DNA of 64,000 bases from Theocolax elegans (lineage: Eukaryota > Arthropoda > Insecta > Hymenoptera > Cerocephalidae), in assembly GCA_026168455.1 (NCBI GenBank), contig CM047426.1:45650307-45714306 (forward strand), given 5' to 3'. Shown here piece by piece: positions 45,831 through 57,711 of the stretch (the first letter of the stretch is position 1; each line of letters begins with the position of its first letter). The translations under genes were made by a program, and so were the position numbers. A model generated the notes under the pieces. It worked only from the letters and a program-made list of their open reading frames with translations. It did no database searches and was not told the DNA's origin.

Positions 45831-46119
45831 CTTTGTTCGTTGTGTAAACAAGAAGCCAAATACTCGCAAACGTCGTTTATTCCTTTTTTTTAATTTATTC
45901 ATCAACCCGTTCTTAATTTTTAATAGTTAAGAAAAATATTAAAATTGTCCAACGATATACGAGCGGCTAAATATCGTTGGTTGGGAGGATCCTTGTCTCG
46001 CTCGAACCGTTAAAGCGGACCCCTTTTATTTATATTTATTAAACTCTTTGAAAAAGAAATAATAATATAATTTATAATTAATTTGTACCGGGAAGGAGGG
46101 ACGCGAACCGAGAATTTCA

Positions 46120-46803
46120 TTAACAAGGGGAGAACTGGACCTCCGGGAAACGAATCTTATCCTAACTTTGGTATGTTTTTTATAATATAAAAATGTGAAG
46201 AAAGCCAAGTCATCTCTTGCCAATGGCCAGTTTTACGGGAGTTATTAGATATCTCATAATAATATTAGTAAAAATTACTTCCAATTTGATCGCTTATAAC
46301 TCAAAAACAAATAGAGATAAGCACTCAAACCAAAAACCAGAAGAAAGTTGAGTTCAAGTAGATATGGCTTGATAAAAAAGGAGCATAAATTGCTTAATTT
46401 GGAGCAAAGTTATGAAGAAAATAAGAAATTAAAGAAATTTTAACCAAAATTTGATATGAAAAATTTAGTGTTTCTTTTGGCCTAATAATCTTTAATTTCT
46501 TATTTCCTTCATAACGTTGCTCCAAATTAAGCAGTTTCAGCTTCTTCTTTTTCAAAGAATAACTACTTGAACTCAACTTTCTTTTGGTTTTTGGTTTGAG
46601 TGCCTATATCTATTTGTTTCCGAGTTATAAGCGATCAAATTGCAAGTAATTTTTACTGATATTATTATTAAATGTCGAATAACTATTGTAAAAGTGGCCA
46701 ATGGCAAGAGAAAACTTGGCTTTCATCACACTTTTATATTATAAAATACATACCAAAGTTAGGATAAGATCCGTTTCCCGGAGGTCAAGTACTCCTCTTG
46801 TAA
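46120..46803. mobile_element. ~680-bp palindromic fold-back element
   Basis: The left arm, starting about 46120 with GGACCTCCGGGAAACGAATC and CTTATCCTAACTTTGGTATG, is complemented by the right arm ending at about 46803 (CATACCAAAGTTAGGATAAG, ATCCGTTTCCCGGAGGTC). The arms run about 320 bp to a centre near 46460. The flanks 45831-46119 and 46804-47170 contain no gene. Confidence 0.85.
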
Positions 46804-47170
46804 GTCGTGTGACGGGAACTAAAAATTCGCAGATCTAAAGCGAACTGAAAAGTAACTATAACGGAGTAACGTAAACTATTTTTTAAAACTGCAGATCAAA
46901 AGCATCTTGTTGAATAATTTAAGTTTTCACTTTAATTGGTTTCTAACTTAAAATCAAGCAGATCGACAGCTCCTAATTTTATGAGAGAAACAATCAGTGA
47001 ATTAAGGTTGTGTTGGATGGGAGTGCAGAACTAAAGCACATCCACTGGGATACTGCGATTTTCGCAGGTCAACAGCGTAAATTGTCGTAGAGAAAGGAGA
47101 TTTGAACATTTTCAGGAAACCTACGGACCACAACAACCCGATTATATTGATATATTAATAATCATAAAAG
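46804..47170. other. Interval without recognisable gene
   Basis: No ORF. It ends in (TATC)n at 47170-47200, which abuts the truncated 3' side of the R1-clade LINE-F. Confidence 0.4.
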
Positions 47171-47204
47171 TATATCTATCTATCTATTATATATCTATAT
47201 GAGC

Positions 47205-50060
47205 GTAGGTGCGACTCTACGAAATTAAATCTTTTCCTAAAGGATTGGAAATTTCCATGTCCACTGAGTATTTGGATGAGCCATTTACTCGGTGTAAACC
47301 AAAACTTTGCTAGCCGTTCGTCTATGCTAGGTAAAACCTCATATGTGCGTCTTCCTTTTATCGTATTGTCCCATCTCTGCTGCCATTCCTTTCTTATTTC
47401 CTGGTTTAGCCTTTCTATTAACAATTTTTTTTCTCTTCGTGTGCCTCTTTCTGCTAGTCTTTCCTCCGATTGAACTGTAAAGTTTTTATATCGGTATTCT
47501 TTTCCTTTCCTCATTCAATATAGTCTGATTCTTCTCTCACATTCTAAGTCAATCGGTAGGTGACCTGTAATTGTTGTAATAAATTCGGCCGAGATGGTTC
47601 TGTATGCTCCTGTGATTTTCATCAGGGCATATCTTTGCGTCATTATGAATTTCTTTTTCTGGACATTATTTGTGAGCCCGTACCATCCTGCTGCTGCATA
47701 TGTAATTATAGGTATGAACACTCCCTTGTATAATATCTCTAGAGATCGATAGCCTAAGCCCCATTCCTCTCTTGCCAGGACGGCCAGCCTTTCGAAAATT
47801 CCTCTGGTTTTCTTTGAGATCTCCGTAACATGCGTTTGTATGCTGAGGCCTTTGCCAAAAGAAACGCCCAGATATTTAAACGGATCTTGCCTTTTGATTC
47901 TTTATCCGTTTATTCTGATTAGTGGGTAACATTTTTTATGGAATGTTCCCTTTGCTAGTAGCATTGCACATTTATCTGGGGCATGTTTCATTATGACATT
48001 TTCACTCCATTCTTCTATTATATCTATGGCCATTTGTCTTTTCCGTTCTAGTTCATACGGGAGTCTCCTTCGATTATAATGGCTTGGTCGTCTGCATAGG
48101 CTATCGTCTCGTGTCCTTCTCTGTCTAACTTGTGAAGCACTTCATCAAATACGATATTCCATAGAATTGGTCCTAATAGAGATCCCTGCGGGCATCCCTT
48201 CGTCACATTTTTGCTTGCAAAATTGCCACCTTCGGTTATAATTACTTTCCTATTACAGAGGTAATCCCTAATGATATTGTACAGTCTCCAGGGGCAATTC
48301 ATGCCTCTCAGATTCTTTAGTACTCCCGGTCACCATACATTGTCAAATGCACCCTTAATGTCCAAAAACATTATGAGCACGTATCTACAGCTTGAGTTGT
48401 GCACTTTGGTCTTTAAGTACACTATCGCATCTTCGGTTGATCTTCCTTTTCCAAAACCGTATTGTTTGTCTGACAGACGTGGTTCCATAATTTGATCTAA
48501 TTTTTTGATTATCAGACCTTCCAGAATTTTTCCCTTCTTGATTGTTATTGCTTTGCCTGTTTTCCAAGTATTCGGAAATATACCAAGATTTAGACAGTTA
48601 TTATATAGCCTTAGCAGTTCTTCACCAACTACTGTAAGAGCAACTCTTATTATTTTCAGATCGAAACAGTCGATTCCTGGCGCTTTTCCTAGTTTCATTT
48701 TCTTTATTACTTGCACCATTTCCTGCCTTGTAAAACTTTCGGTTTCACTGTATTCGTCTGTGTATCTTTGATTTTGTTGCCTTACTTCTCTCTGTTCTTT
48801 CGTTTCTATTTCCAGATTATCGTCTGGAAAGAGCTGATGAAGAATTTGCTCTGCTCTGTCATTCCAGGTCACTGTGTAGCCATCGTCTGTCTTTACGTTA
48901 CTTGCGATTTCTTTGACTCTAGCCTTTTTGGCAGCCAGCTTGTACGGTAAGCTCCATGGATTGTCATTACCTTGTTTGGTCACAAATTCTTCCCATTTTT
49001 GGGTTTTGGATGTGTCTCTTATGTGTCTTGTATATTGTCGCTTGGCCAATCTATAGGTCATTTTTGCACGTTCTCTTATGTCCGGATCTCTTTCCTTCTG
49101 AAATTGTCTGCGTAACCTGTTTGTGTGTTTTTTGGCCTTTGTCAATTCCTCGTTCAACCATGGAACTTTTCTGCTTGTCTTGTCCTTAGTGGGTATAGTT
49201 TTGTCACATGCTATTTTTATCCCATTTATTATGTCTTTAATGCCAGCGATTGTTGAACCAATATCCTGTCGGTGTGGTTGGGCGTTCCAATTTTCTCTCA
49301 GTATATTAATAAACAACCCCCAGTCCGCTTTGCTTGTTATAAAGCTTTTGATGTACTCTTGCTTCCTGTATCTACCTCCTTGAGCTTGATCCACTAATTA
49401 AAATGTTATTGCTTTATGGTAACTTGATGTCCAGTTTTTTTGGACTTTCCAGTTTTGTATTCTTTGTGCCATATCTGGTGAGGTTAGAGTTACATCAACT
49501 TAGCCTTCTCCGACTTCATTTGCGACTGTTGCAATGCTATTAGGATCGTTTATTACTCTGAGATTATTCTGGAGTATAAATTTTTCTAGTTTCTCTCCTT
49601 TTTGCATCCGTTTCCATTTTGGGCCCCATACTGGCGATCTTGCGTTAGAATCAATACCAATTATAAAGCTCTTTCCTTGTAAAGCTGTTACTATCGCTTG
49701 AAGCGATCTTAGATGTATCTCAATATCACCTTTTAGTTTAAAATATCCACTAATCAGGTATACTTTATATGGTACTGATATTTCTGGTATTGAGAAGTGC
49801 GATGAGCATAAGTTAGTTATTTGCATCGCTATTACATTCGGGTCTGTTATTGCTATGGCTGTCCACGGATTTTCTTTGGAGGAGACTATTCTTACACCCA
49901 TACCGTATCCCGTCACTCTATTATTCCTTGTGAATGGTTCCTGTAGCACAATAACGTGTACTCCTTTTTCGTACGATTTTTGCTTTATTTCGGGTACCAC
50001 CCGCTGTGCTCGTCTGGCATTAAGTTGTGTGATCAGAATACAGGGTTTATTACTCCCCGT
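47205..50060 (-). pseudogene. LINE-F ORF2: R1-clade endonuclease and RT, decayed
   Basis: Starts near 50060 (ITQLNARRAQRVVPEIKQ). Endonuclease: VIVLQEPF (catalytic Glu) and IIGIDSNARSPVWG (Asp/Asn box), then stops, with SSYHKAI where SDH would stand. RT: VPWLNEELTKAKKHTNRL linker, KMKLGKAPGIDCFDLKII, YGFGKGRSTEDAIVYL, MFLDIKGAFDNVW (49394-48330), CPQGSLLGPILWNIVFDEVL and IAYADDQAIII (48302-48048; YADD intact). The C-terminal part has EWQQRWDNTIKGRRTYEVLP and LIQILSGHGNFQSF (47514-47210). The usual Cys-His end is missing: sequence stops at a (TATC)n tract. At least five lesions. Confidence 0.85.
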
Positions 50061-50064
50061 AATC

Positions 50065-50243
50065 TGTGTTGTTGACTAGCCGTTATAGTGCTTTTGTATA
50101 GCACGGACATTTAGTGTCAAGAACATTATGGTCTGACTTCTTTTTAGCTTTGACGCAGTTTATACACTTTTTGTTCTCCTGCTTCTTCGGACATTTGTCA
50201 AACGAGTGACCTTTTTCAGCGCAGTGCGAACAGTATACATCGT
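50065..50243 (-). pseudogene. LINE-F ORF1 C-terminal zinc knuckles
   Basis: Just upstream of ORF2 on the minus strand: CSHCAEKGHSFDKC (a CCHC knuckle) followed by CINCVKAKKKSDHNVLDTKC (second CCHC), stopping shortly before ORF2. R1-clade ORF1 proteins end with such knuckles. The rest of ORF1 is missing because the Penelope-associated block starts at 50244. Confidence 0.75.
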
Positions 50244-50804
50244 TAGTAAAAAAGGATCGTTATTGATCGTCACGAACAAACAGTTGATAATCGATGTTAA
50301 TAAAGTTACAAAAGTTACAATTTTGCCGACGTTTCGGACGTTTTTTCGCCGTCCCTTTTCAAGGCTAAGAAGTAATAATTACAATTTAAAAAATATAAAT
50401 AAATACAAGTAACGAAACATTTAACTACGATGTCACAAGATAATTTCACACACTCACCAAATTTAAACAAGAACTCAAAAAAACAACATGTCACTCGTGT
50501 GGTTACATCTCGCAAAAGATACTCTCTCAGGTATAATTATTACAATGTCAATCTATAAAAAATTCAAACATATCAAGTTTAATTCTCGCATAAAACGATA
50601 ATTTTAATAACATAATTTAAAAAAATATCTTTCAACTAATTTTAATACCTATGTTGTCGCTATCAGAACAGTTGTTTAAAAAATATACATAGGACCTCCC
50701 CGAAGGGAGTCCCAAGTCACAATTAATATTCGTAATGCCCACAGACCCGTGCCTAACCTCTTACCAATACATTCACAATATACATATATATATATATATA
50801 TATA
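50244..50804 (-). mobile_element. Penelope-associated 3' block, present on one side only
   Basis: Non-coding. It contains GCCGACGTTTCGGACG and CCGTCCCTTTTCAAGG; ACGTTTCGG..TTTTCAAGG wording is typical of the repeat/terminal regions of Penelope-like elements. It ends with (AT)n before the shared CGGGACTAAT end (complement) at 50805. The plus copy at 53363-54872 stops at the same shared end and lacks this block. Confidence 0.5.
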
Positions 50805-53362
50805 TTAGTCCCGTACATCAATAAATCTGTCCAAAAAAGGAGGGGAACACTGTATTGCAAGGCTAAGTCGAGTCGCGTCCTCCCGCGTATCAGGCGAACA
50901 TGCGCCGCGGAGAAGTGGCACGCCGCGTCAGTCTTAATACAACCGGGGTTCCCCGGAGAGTTTCGATACTTAATGCGAGTCGCTCAACCTCCTCACCACA
51001 CATAGTACGCTAATACCGAGAGGCAGTTATTCTCAAGCCAACAACATAATGGAGAGTATAAAACACATTTTTAACAAACAAACAATATTAATTACTATAT
51101 AATTTTACAATATTTAACGTTTCTTTATATATATTCTTCAAAAAATTTACATCTTCTATACGGTTAAGCGTGTTATCATAAGTATAAATTTTCAGCATCT
51201 CCGAAAACATTCGTTTTTTCGTATTACTTTCGATATCAATAATAGACACCTTATTAAAATCAATGCTGTGGCCTGTATCTCTTATGGACCGCTAATGCAG
51301 ATCTTTCACTTTCATTGCGTACATCATTCTTATGCTCTCTAATGCGTAATTTTAATTTACGTTTACTTGTGCCAATGTATTGCGCTGTGTAATCTTTACA
51401 AGGTATTTTATCAACAATGTTGCACATTTCGTGTTTTTCATTTTTATCCTTGCCTAATTTTATAATATTACTAAATTTATTAATCGTGCGATTTATTGGT
51501 AGAAAATCGTGATTTTTTATGAATACATTGAGGCACGGAGTTAAATCTTTAATAAAAGGTAAAACAACCCTTGGTCTCAAAATTAAATTTCTTTTTTTAA
51601 TAATATTATTAATCAAGCTATTACTAGCGTTATCTAAATGTGACAATCGTTTATTTATGGATTTATTTATGAAATCAAATGGATAATTCTTATTAAGTAA
51701 AAAGTTTCTAGCTAACACCAAATTGTCATCATGAAAAATCGAATCCGATAACAAAACAGCCTTGTCAACTAAATTATAAACCATTGCTATTTTTTGAGAA
51801 CGTGGGTGATGTGAAAAATAATTAAGATAGCGTCCAGAGGCTGTGTTTTTACGGTACCAATTTGTCTTGCAAATAGCATCGTCAAATCTATGTATTTTTA
51901 AATCAAGAAATGGTAATTCTTTATTTATTTCAGTTTCCACTGTAAATTTTATAGGTTCACAAAAATTATTAAAAGTGTTTAATATCAAATCGATCTTTTC
52001 ATGATTGACAATTAATAGTGTGTCGTCTACATAGCTTTTGTACAAAACAATATCCCTTTTAAATTCTTTTAAGACGAGGCCGTAGCCCTATGCTTTATAC
52101 ACAGTAACCGACATTTCTGTTTTCCACTATTCTCTGAGAATTTTAATTTTTTTCACATCATCTCAGCAGAGCGCCATTCTACAGACCATTGACTATGGCG
52201 CTCAGCTAAGAAATTTTGAAAAATATAATAATTCTCAGAATATAGTACAGAACAGCGACGTTGACATCCGACCTCCCCTTAAGCAACAATTTTCTAAATC
52301 TTCTAATACAATGTCTGCAAACCATGGGCTTGTGCAAAAACCCATAGGAGCTCCCATACATTGTTTGTATATTTTTTATTGAATTGTAAGAAAGTTGAGT
52401 CCAAAAGCTGCTCTATCCCCTCCAAAAATTCAACTTTCACAATAGAAATACTATTTTTTATAAACTTCCATTTTTTTGATACTGCTCGCATAATTAAATC
52501 CCTCGGTAAATTTGAAAAAAGAGAGACAACGTCAAACGATACTAATCTGTAATTAGCAGGTACAATCAGCTTGTCAATGATCTTTTTTAATTCTAAACTA
52601 TTTTTTATATTTGATGCTGGTTTTGGAACGTACTTATTAAATAATTTACTAATTGCTTTATCAAAGGAATACGTAGGGCTATTTATAGCTGAAACAATGA
52701 TCCGTATAGGTAAATCCGCTTTATGTATTTTTATTAACCCATACGCTTTCGGAATGTTTGTATTGTCTAATTTTTGTTTAACGTTGTCAAAGCAGTTTTC
52801 TTTTTCAAAAACCCCCTTTTCCTCCCAATCACTTATTAAAAGTTGCAATTTATTTGTAATTGTCTTAGCGGGCATTTTTCAATAACTTTATAATATTTTT
52901 CATCATTTAAAGATGTCTCTATTTTCTCATTATATTTTACTTTTTCCATGATAACGCATACCGCACCTTTATCTGCTTTTGTAAACATCACGTCTCGGTT
53001 ACTTTTTAAAAATTTACATGTATTATTATAATTTTGTAAAATAATTCTATCAGTATAATCAATGTGTCTCTTACTTTTTATAAATTTATTTATATTTTCA
53101 ATTAGCTCAGTTTTTAATTTTTCATTACGTGAGGACGTTGCTTAAATGTTCATATTATCGCATTTATTATCTTTATTATCATTCTGAGTCTGAAAGTGAA
53201 ATTCTATGTCTTTAAGCATTTCAAAAGCAGTAAATTTATTAATTTCAGGAGTAACATTAAATTTTTCACCGAGACGTAATGTATCGCGGACCGCAAGAGG
53301 GATCTCTTTATCTGTGGTATTTACCACCCATTTTTCTCTAATATCTATTTTGTGTAATTCCT
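50805..53362 (-). pseudogene. Penelope-like element, minus copy (RT and GIY-YIG endonuclease)
   Basis: N-terminal part from about 53362 (KWVVNTTDKEIPLAV, LRLGEKFNVTPEIN), in-frame TAA at about 53141, then FTKADKGAVCVIM (about 52960). RT: IPKAYGLIKIHKADLPIRII, FDVVSLFSNLPRD (catalytic Asp), and YVDDTLLIVNHEK (52040; second catalytic box). LPFLDLKI, TNWYRKNTASGRYLNYFSHH follow, then the GIY-YIG domain (YIGTSKRKL, REHKNDV), with the stop at 51088. The coding region is broken by frameshifts (about 52880, 51275) and by a 206-bp MITE at 52073. It ends in a GC-rich 3' region (50805-51000) shared with the inverted copy. Confidence 0.85.
52073..52278. mobile_element. 206-bp palindromic MITE at TTAA
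   Basis: Absent from the inverted Penelope copy at the matching place (about 53520), so the insertion is directly visible. Bounded by TTAA on both sides (52069-52072 and 52279-52282), as piggyBac-type elements are. Internal inverted pairs: CAGAGCGCCAT with ATGGCGCTCAG, and TATTCTCTGAGAATT with ATTCTCAGAATA. The terminal repeats themselves are weak. Non-coding. Confidence 0.75.
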
Positions 53363-54872
53363 ATTGTGAAAGTTGAATTTTTGGAGGGGATAGAGCAGCT
53401 TTTGGACTCAACTTTCTTACAATTCAATAAAAAAATATACAAACAATGTATGGGAGCTCCTATGGGTTTTTGCACAAGCCCATGGTTTGCAGACATTGTA
53501 TTAGAAGATTTAGAAAATTGTTGCATAAAGAAATCAAAAGGGATATTGTTTTGTACCAAAGATATGTAGACGACACACTATTAATTGTCAATCATGAAAA
53601 GATCAATTTGATATTAAACACTTTTAATAATTTTTGTGAACCTATAAAATTTACAGTGGAAACTGAAATAAATAAAGAATTACCATTTTTTTTTTTCTTT
53701 TTATGCGTGGATGATAAAGAAATATCTGTATAAAGAATTACCATTTCTTGATTTAAAAATACATAGATATGACGATGATATTTGCAAGACAAATTGGTAC
53801 CGTAAGAACACAGCCTCTGGACGTTATCTTAATTATTTTTCACATCACCTACGTTCTCAAAAAATAGCAATGGTTTATAATTTAGTTGACAAGGCTGTTT
53901 TGTTATCGGATTCGATTTTTCATAATGACAATTTGGTGTTAGTTAGAAACTTTTTACTTAATAACAATTATCTATTTGATTTCATAAATAAATCCATAAA
54001 TAAACGATTGTCACATTTAGATAACGCTAGTAATAGCTTGATTAAAAATATTATTAAAAAAAGAAATTTAATTTTGAGACTAAGGGTTGTTTTACCTTTT
54101 ATTAAAGATTTAACTCCGTGCCTCAATGTATTCATAAAAAATCACTATTTTCTACCAATAAATCGCACGATTAATAAATTTAGTAATATTATAAAATTAG
54201 GCAAGGATAAAAATGAAAAACACGAGATGTGCAATATTGTTGATAAAATACCTTGTAAAGATTACACAGCGCAATACATTGGCACAAGTAAACGTAAATT
54301 AAAATCACGCATTAGAGAGCATAAGAATGATGTACGCAATGAAAGTGAAAGATCTGCATTAGCGGACCATAAGAGAGATACAGGCCACAGCATTGATTTT
54401 AATAAGGTGTCTATCATTGATATCGAAAGTAATACGCAAAAACGAATGTTTTCAGAGATGCTGAAAATTTATACTCATGATAACACACTTAACCGTATAG
54501 AAGATGTAAATTTTTTGAAGAATATATATAAACAAACGTTAAATATTGTAAAATTATATAGTAATTAATATTGTTTGTTTGTTAAAAATGTGTTTTATAC
54601 TCTCCATTATGTTGTTGGCTTGAGAATAACTGCCTCTCGGTATTAGCGTACAATGTGTGGTGAGGAGGTTGAGCGACTCGCATTAAGTGTCGAAACTCTC
54701 CGGGGAATCCCGGTTGTATTAAGACTGACGCGGCGTGCCACTTCTCCGCGGCGCATGTTCGCCTGATACGCGGGAGGACGCGACTCGACTTAGCCTTGCA
54801 ATACAGTATTCCCCTCCTTTTTTGGACAGATTTATTGATGTACGGGACTAATATATATATATATATATCTCT
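53363..54872 (+). pseudogene. Penelope-like element, plus copy (5'-truncated)
   Basis: Begins inside RT (VEFLEGIEQLLDSTFLQFN, 53366), then GAPMGFCTSPWFADIVLEDL, YVDDTLLIVNHEK (53560-53600), ELPFLDLKI, the YRKNTASGRYLNYFSHH block and the GIY-YIG domain (AQYIGTSKRKL, REHKNDV, 54240-54340), ending at a TAA at 54566-54568. Inverted relative to 50805-52440 and about 95% identical by eye. It is interrupted by a ~45-bp retroposed insertion at about 53690-53735 with the repeated target AAAGAATTACCATTT. Junction with the minus copy at 53341-53362. Confidence 0.85.
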
Positions 54873-55148
54873 ATAATATATAAATATTTCGCCGCCGCCG
54901 CCGCCGCCGCCGTGTCTAAGAATTCAGAATTCAACATATATATGTCATATATATGTTATATATATATATGTCATATATATGTTATATATATATATGTCAT
55001 ATATATAAGTGTGTATGTGTGTGCGCGAGCGTGCGTGCGTGCGTGCGTGCATATGTGGTGCGTGTGTGTGCGTGTCTGTGTGTGTGTGTGTGCGTGTGTG
55101 TGTGTGTGTGTGTGTGCGTGTGCGTGTGCGTGTGTGTGTGTACGTGTT
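54873..55148. repeat. Simple repeats: (GCC)n, (ATATGTC)n, (TG)n
   Basis: (GCC)n at 54892-54912, ATATATGTCAT units at 54937-55010, (TG)n/(TGCG)n at 55014-55140. All frames here are artefacts. Confidence 0.95.
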
Positions 55149-55964
55149 CTTTGTTTTTTCAAGTATAGATAATATATGTATTTTTTCCGTGCGCAAAAAA
55201 AATTTGTGAAAATAACTTGAAAGAATGTGTATTAGTTTACTTATTCCTGATAAAACTCATAAAATAAAAACGGACCTAAAATTTAATGTAATGTTTTTAA
55301 AAATATGCACAATTTTTCGAAGATAAAATAAATATTAATCAAGTATAACATACACTTTTCCAAATATCTATATGTGAAATATACAATATATTAAAAATTA
55401 AATACATTAATTATTGCATTTTTAAGATAATTCTATTATAAACAGTAATGGCAAAAGAAAATTCAAATTTTAATAGTGGCAATATAAAATACGAATTACA
55501 TTTCAAAAGTTTTTCGAAAATTATTATTTTAGTAGTATTTAATTTAAATATTATTCAAATCAAATTTAAAAATTGTATGGATATATAAGTAAGTAGATTA
55601 CGTATATTTATATAAAACAATATTTTAAATAAACAAGTATGTATTTATTAGATACAAAAGGTTATTTAAGGAATACCTTTGTTTATAATAATTAAAATAA
55701 ATATATGGGCTCTGTAACTAAAGGGAAAAATTAATTGGATATAATTATGGATTAAAACGCAAATTTTGAAAGAGGGTGCAAATTACGAATTACGGGAGAA
55801 ATGGAAGAAACAGGTTTTTATTTATATACCGCTAACATATTATAAATAATTCTTTAAAACTAATACAAAAATTAATTTAATTAAGAAGAAAGTTTTATTA
55901 CTCTAAAAGTACAAAATATTAATGACATATAGAACTCTTGGCGATGACTTCAATAAATTAATTT
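55149..55964 (+). repeat. Direct duplication, copy 1 (~820 bp)
   Basis: AT-rich block that matches 57712-58567 in order, for example AACTTGAAAGAATGTGTATT, CAAGTATAACATACACTTTT and GAGGGTGCAAATTACGAATT, at about 85-90% by eye with small indels. No ORF. Function unknown; probably the arms of an older repeat. Confidence 0.85.
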
Positions 55965-56092
55965 TAGGAGGTAAGTTCTATTTAGATCCGTTTAAAATAA
56001 TCTAAAATTTTAATAGGTTTTTACTAAATACTACAATTAAGTATATGCACTTTACTATTTTTGGTAAGTTAATTGTTCATTACCATACATAT

Positions 56093-57090
56093 GGGGTATT
56101 CCACGTGAAGTGGTCCGATCAAAATTTTAAGATGCACCAAATTTTGGGTACACATTGCAAATGTTTTTCAGAATACAGAAAAGAATTTTTAGGTACTGGT
56201 ATTTATTAGCTCAAAAGTTAGTCTAATCTCAAGAAGTGAACTTTTTCGAGTTTTTTTCAAAAACAGCTGGGTTCAACACTATTTAACCCAAAATCTATCA
56301 ACTTTTACTATACAACATTATATGTAACATTCGTTGCTAATTATGTGTAGAATTTATTCTTCTGGATTAGAATTTCTAATCTCAAGGTCAATATTACTTA
56401 AACTACATGTCAATATTCAACTTAAAAAAAAGTGTAAGTGCGCCACAATTGATTTTTTTATCCAAAAGTCTAAACGAAAGCTTGGAGCAATACCTTTCAA
56501 ATGGTCTGTAGCATTGTTATGGCCTTCAATTCTGTAAAAAGTTATGATAATGTAAAGAAAGACAAAAAAATTCACAAAAATTAACATGGTATTTCCCATT
56601 TAATTTTTTAAAAAAATATGGTGTTTCTTTAAATTATCATAACTTTTTACAGAATTGAAGGCCATAAAAATGCTACAGACCATTTGAAATGTATTGCTCC
56701 AAGCTTTCTTTTAGACTTTTGGATAAAAAAATCAATTGTGGCAAACTTACACTTTTTTTAAGTTGAATATTGACATGTAGTTTATGTAACATTGACCTTA
56801 AGATTAGAAATTCTAACCCAGAAGGATAAATTCTACACATAATTAGCAACGAATGTTACAAATAATGTTGTATATTAAAAGTTGATAGATTTTGAGATAA
56901 AAAGCGATAAACCCAGCTGGTGTTGAAAAAAACTGGAAAAAGTTCACTTTTTGACGTTATAATAACTTTTGAGCTAATAAATTCCAGTACCTAAAAAATT
57001 TTTTCTGTATTCTGAAAAACATTTGCAATGTGTACTCAAAATTTGGTGCATTTTAAAATTTTGATCGGACCACTTCGCGTGGAATACCCC
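56093..57090. mobile_element. ~1-kb palindromic fold-back element, copy 2
   Basis: Same family as 14947-15941: GGGGTATTCCACGTGAAGTG at 56093, complement ending at 57090, ATAT on both sides, centre near 56590. The arms still pair closely after divergence, and both copies keep the AGCTTTC..GGAGCAATACCTTTCAAA block. No ORF recognised. Confidence 0.9.
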
Positions 57091-57635
57091 ATATATATAT
57101 TATATATATTACACCTTTGGTGTAAGTTATGTCCTAAAATACGTGAAAATTAGTGATTTTATGAGGTTTATGAGGCATAACTTACAACAGCGGTCTTGGC
57201 CATTATGCTAACCCAAGGCATTCGAAAGCTCGCGAAAAATGTGAACTTTTGAGAGGTATTAGATTAAAATCGATTATGGTGTGGTAGCCTATTTTTTGAT
57301 ATTCAATATGTCCGGGTGTTCTATCTCTTCGAGATTTTAAAATTAAGAAATGTAACCATGGTAGATAAGTTCTAAAGATTAATTTAAACAAAAGTTGTTT
57401 GTAATGTTTTTTCAAAAAAATCAACAGATTTTGAGATAAATGGCTTAAAAAATACAAATTTTTCTAAAAAATCGAAAAATTTCCACTTTTCATGGTCGAA
57501 TAACTCTTAAGTAAATTATTTTTAACACTTAAATTTTTTTTGTATGTTCTGGAAGATGTTTCCTGCCTGTTCTCAAATTTTGGAGTGATTTAAAATTTTC
57601 ATCGTACCACTTGACGTGAAATAGACCATATATAT
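57091..57635 (+). repeat. FBK-2 repeat, longer copy
   Basis: After (AT)n, TACACCTTTGGTGTAAGTTA starts a ~540-bp unit whose 57347-57635 part equals 1-290. The right end (TACCACTTGACGTGAAATAG) resembles the palindrome termini. The left end is different, so this is either a truncated palindrome arm or a separate family. Confidence 0.65.
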
Positions 57636-57711
57636 GTATATATATGTATGTATGTATGTGGGTGTGTGTGCGTGCGGCGGAATATTTATATAATATATAT
57701 ATATTTTAAAA

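Noticed and set aside
44967..45905. Series of frames over the CCCG-rich region
   Set aside because: Repeated Gly/Phe/Ile and Pro/Lys wording is due to the tandem repeat, not a gene.
50244..54872. Hammerhead ribozyme in the Penelope terminal regions
   Set aside because: I looked for the CTGATGA...GAAA core by eye and did not find a convincing one; a GTCGAAAC near 54690 lacks the partner core. A covariance search would decide.
54912..55209. Cys/Val- and Thr/His-rich frames
   Set aside because: Products of (TG)n/(TGCG)n; no conserved motif.
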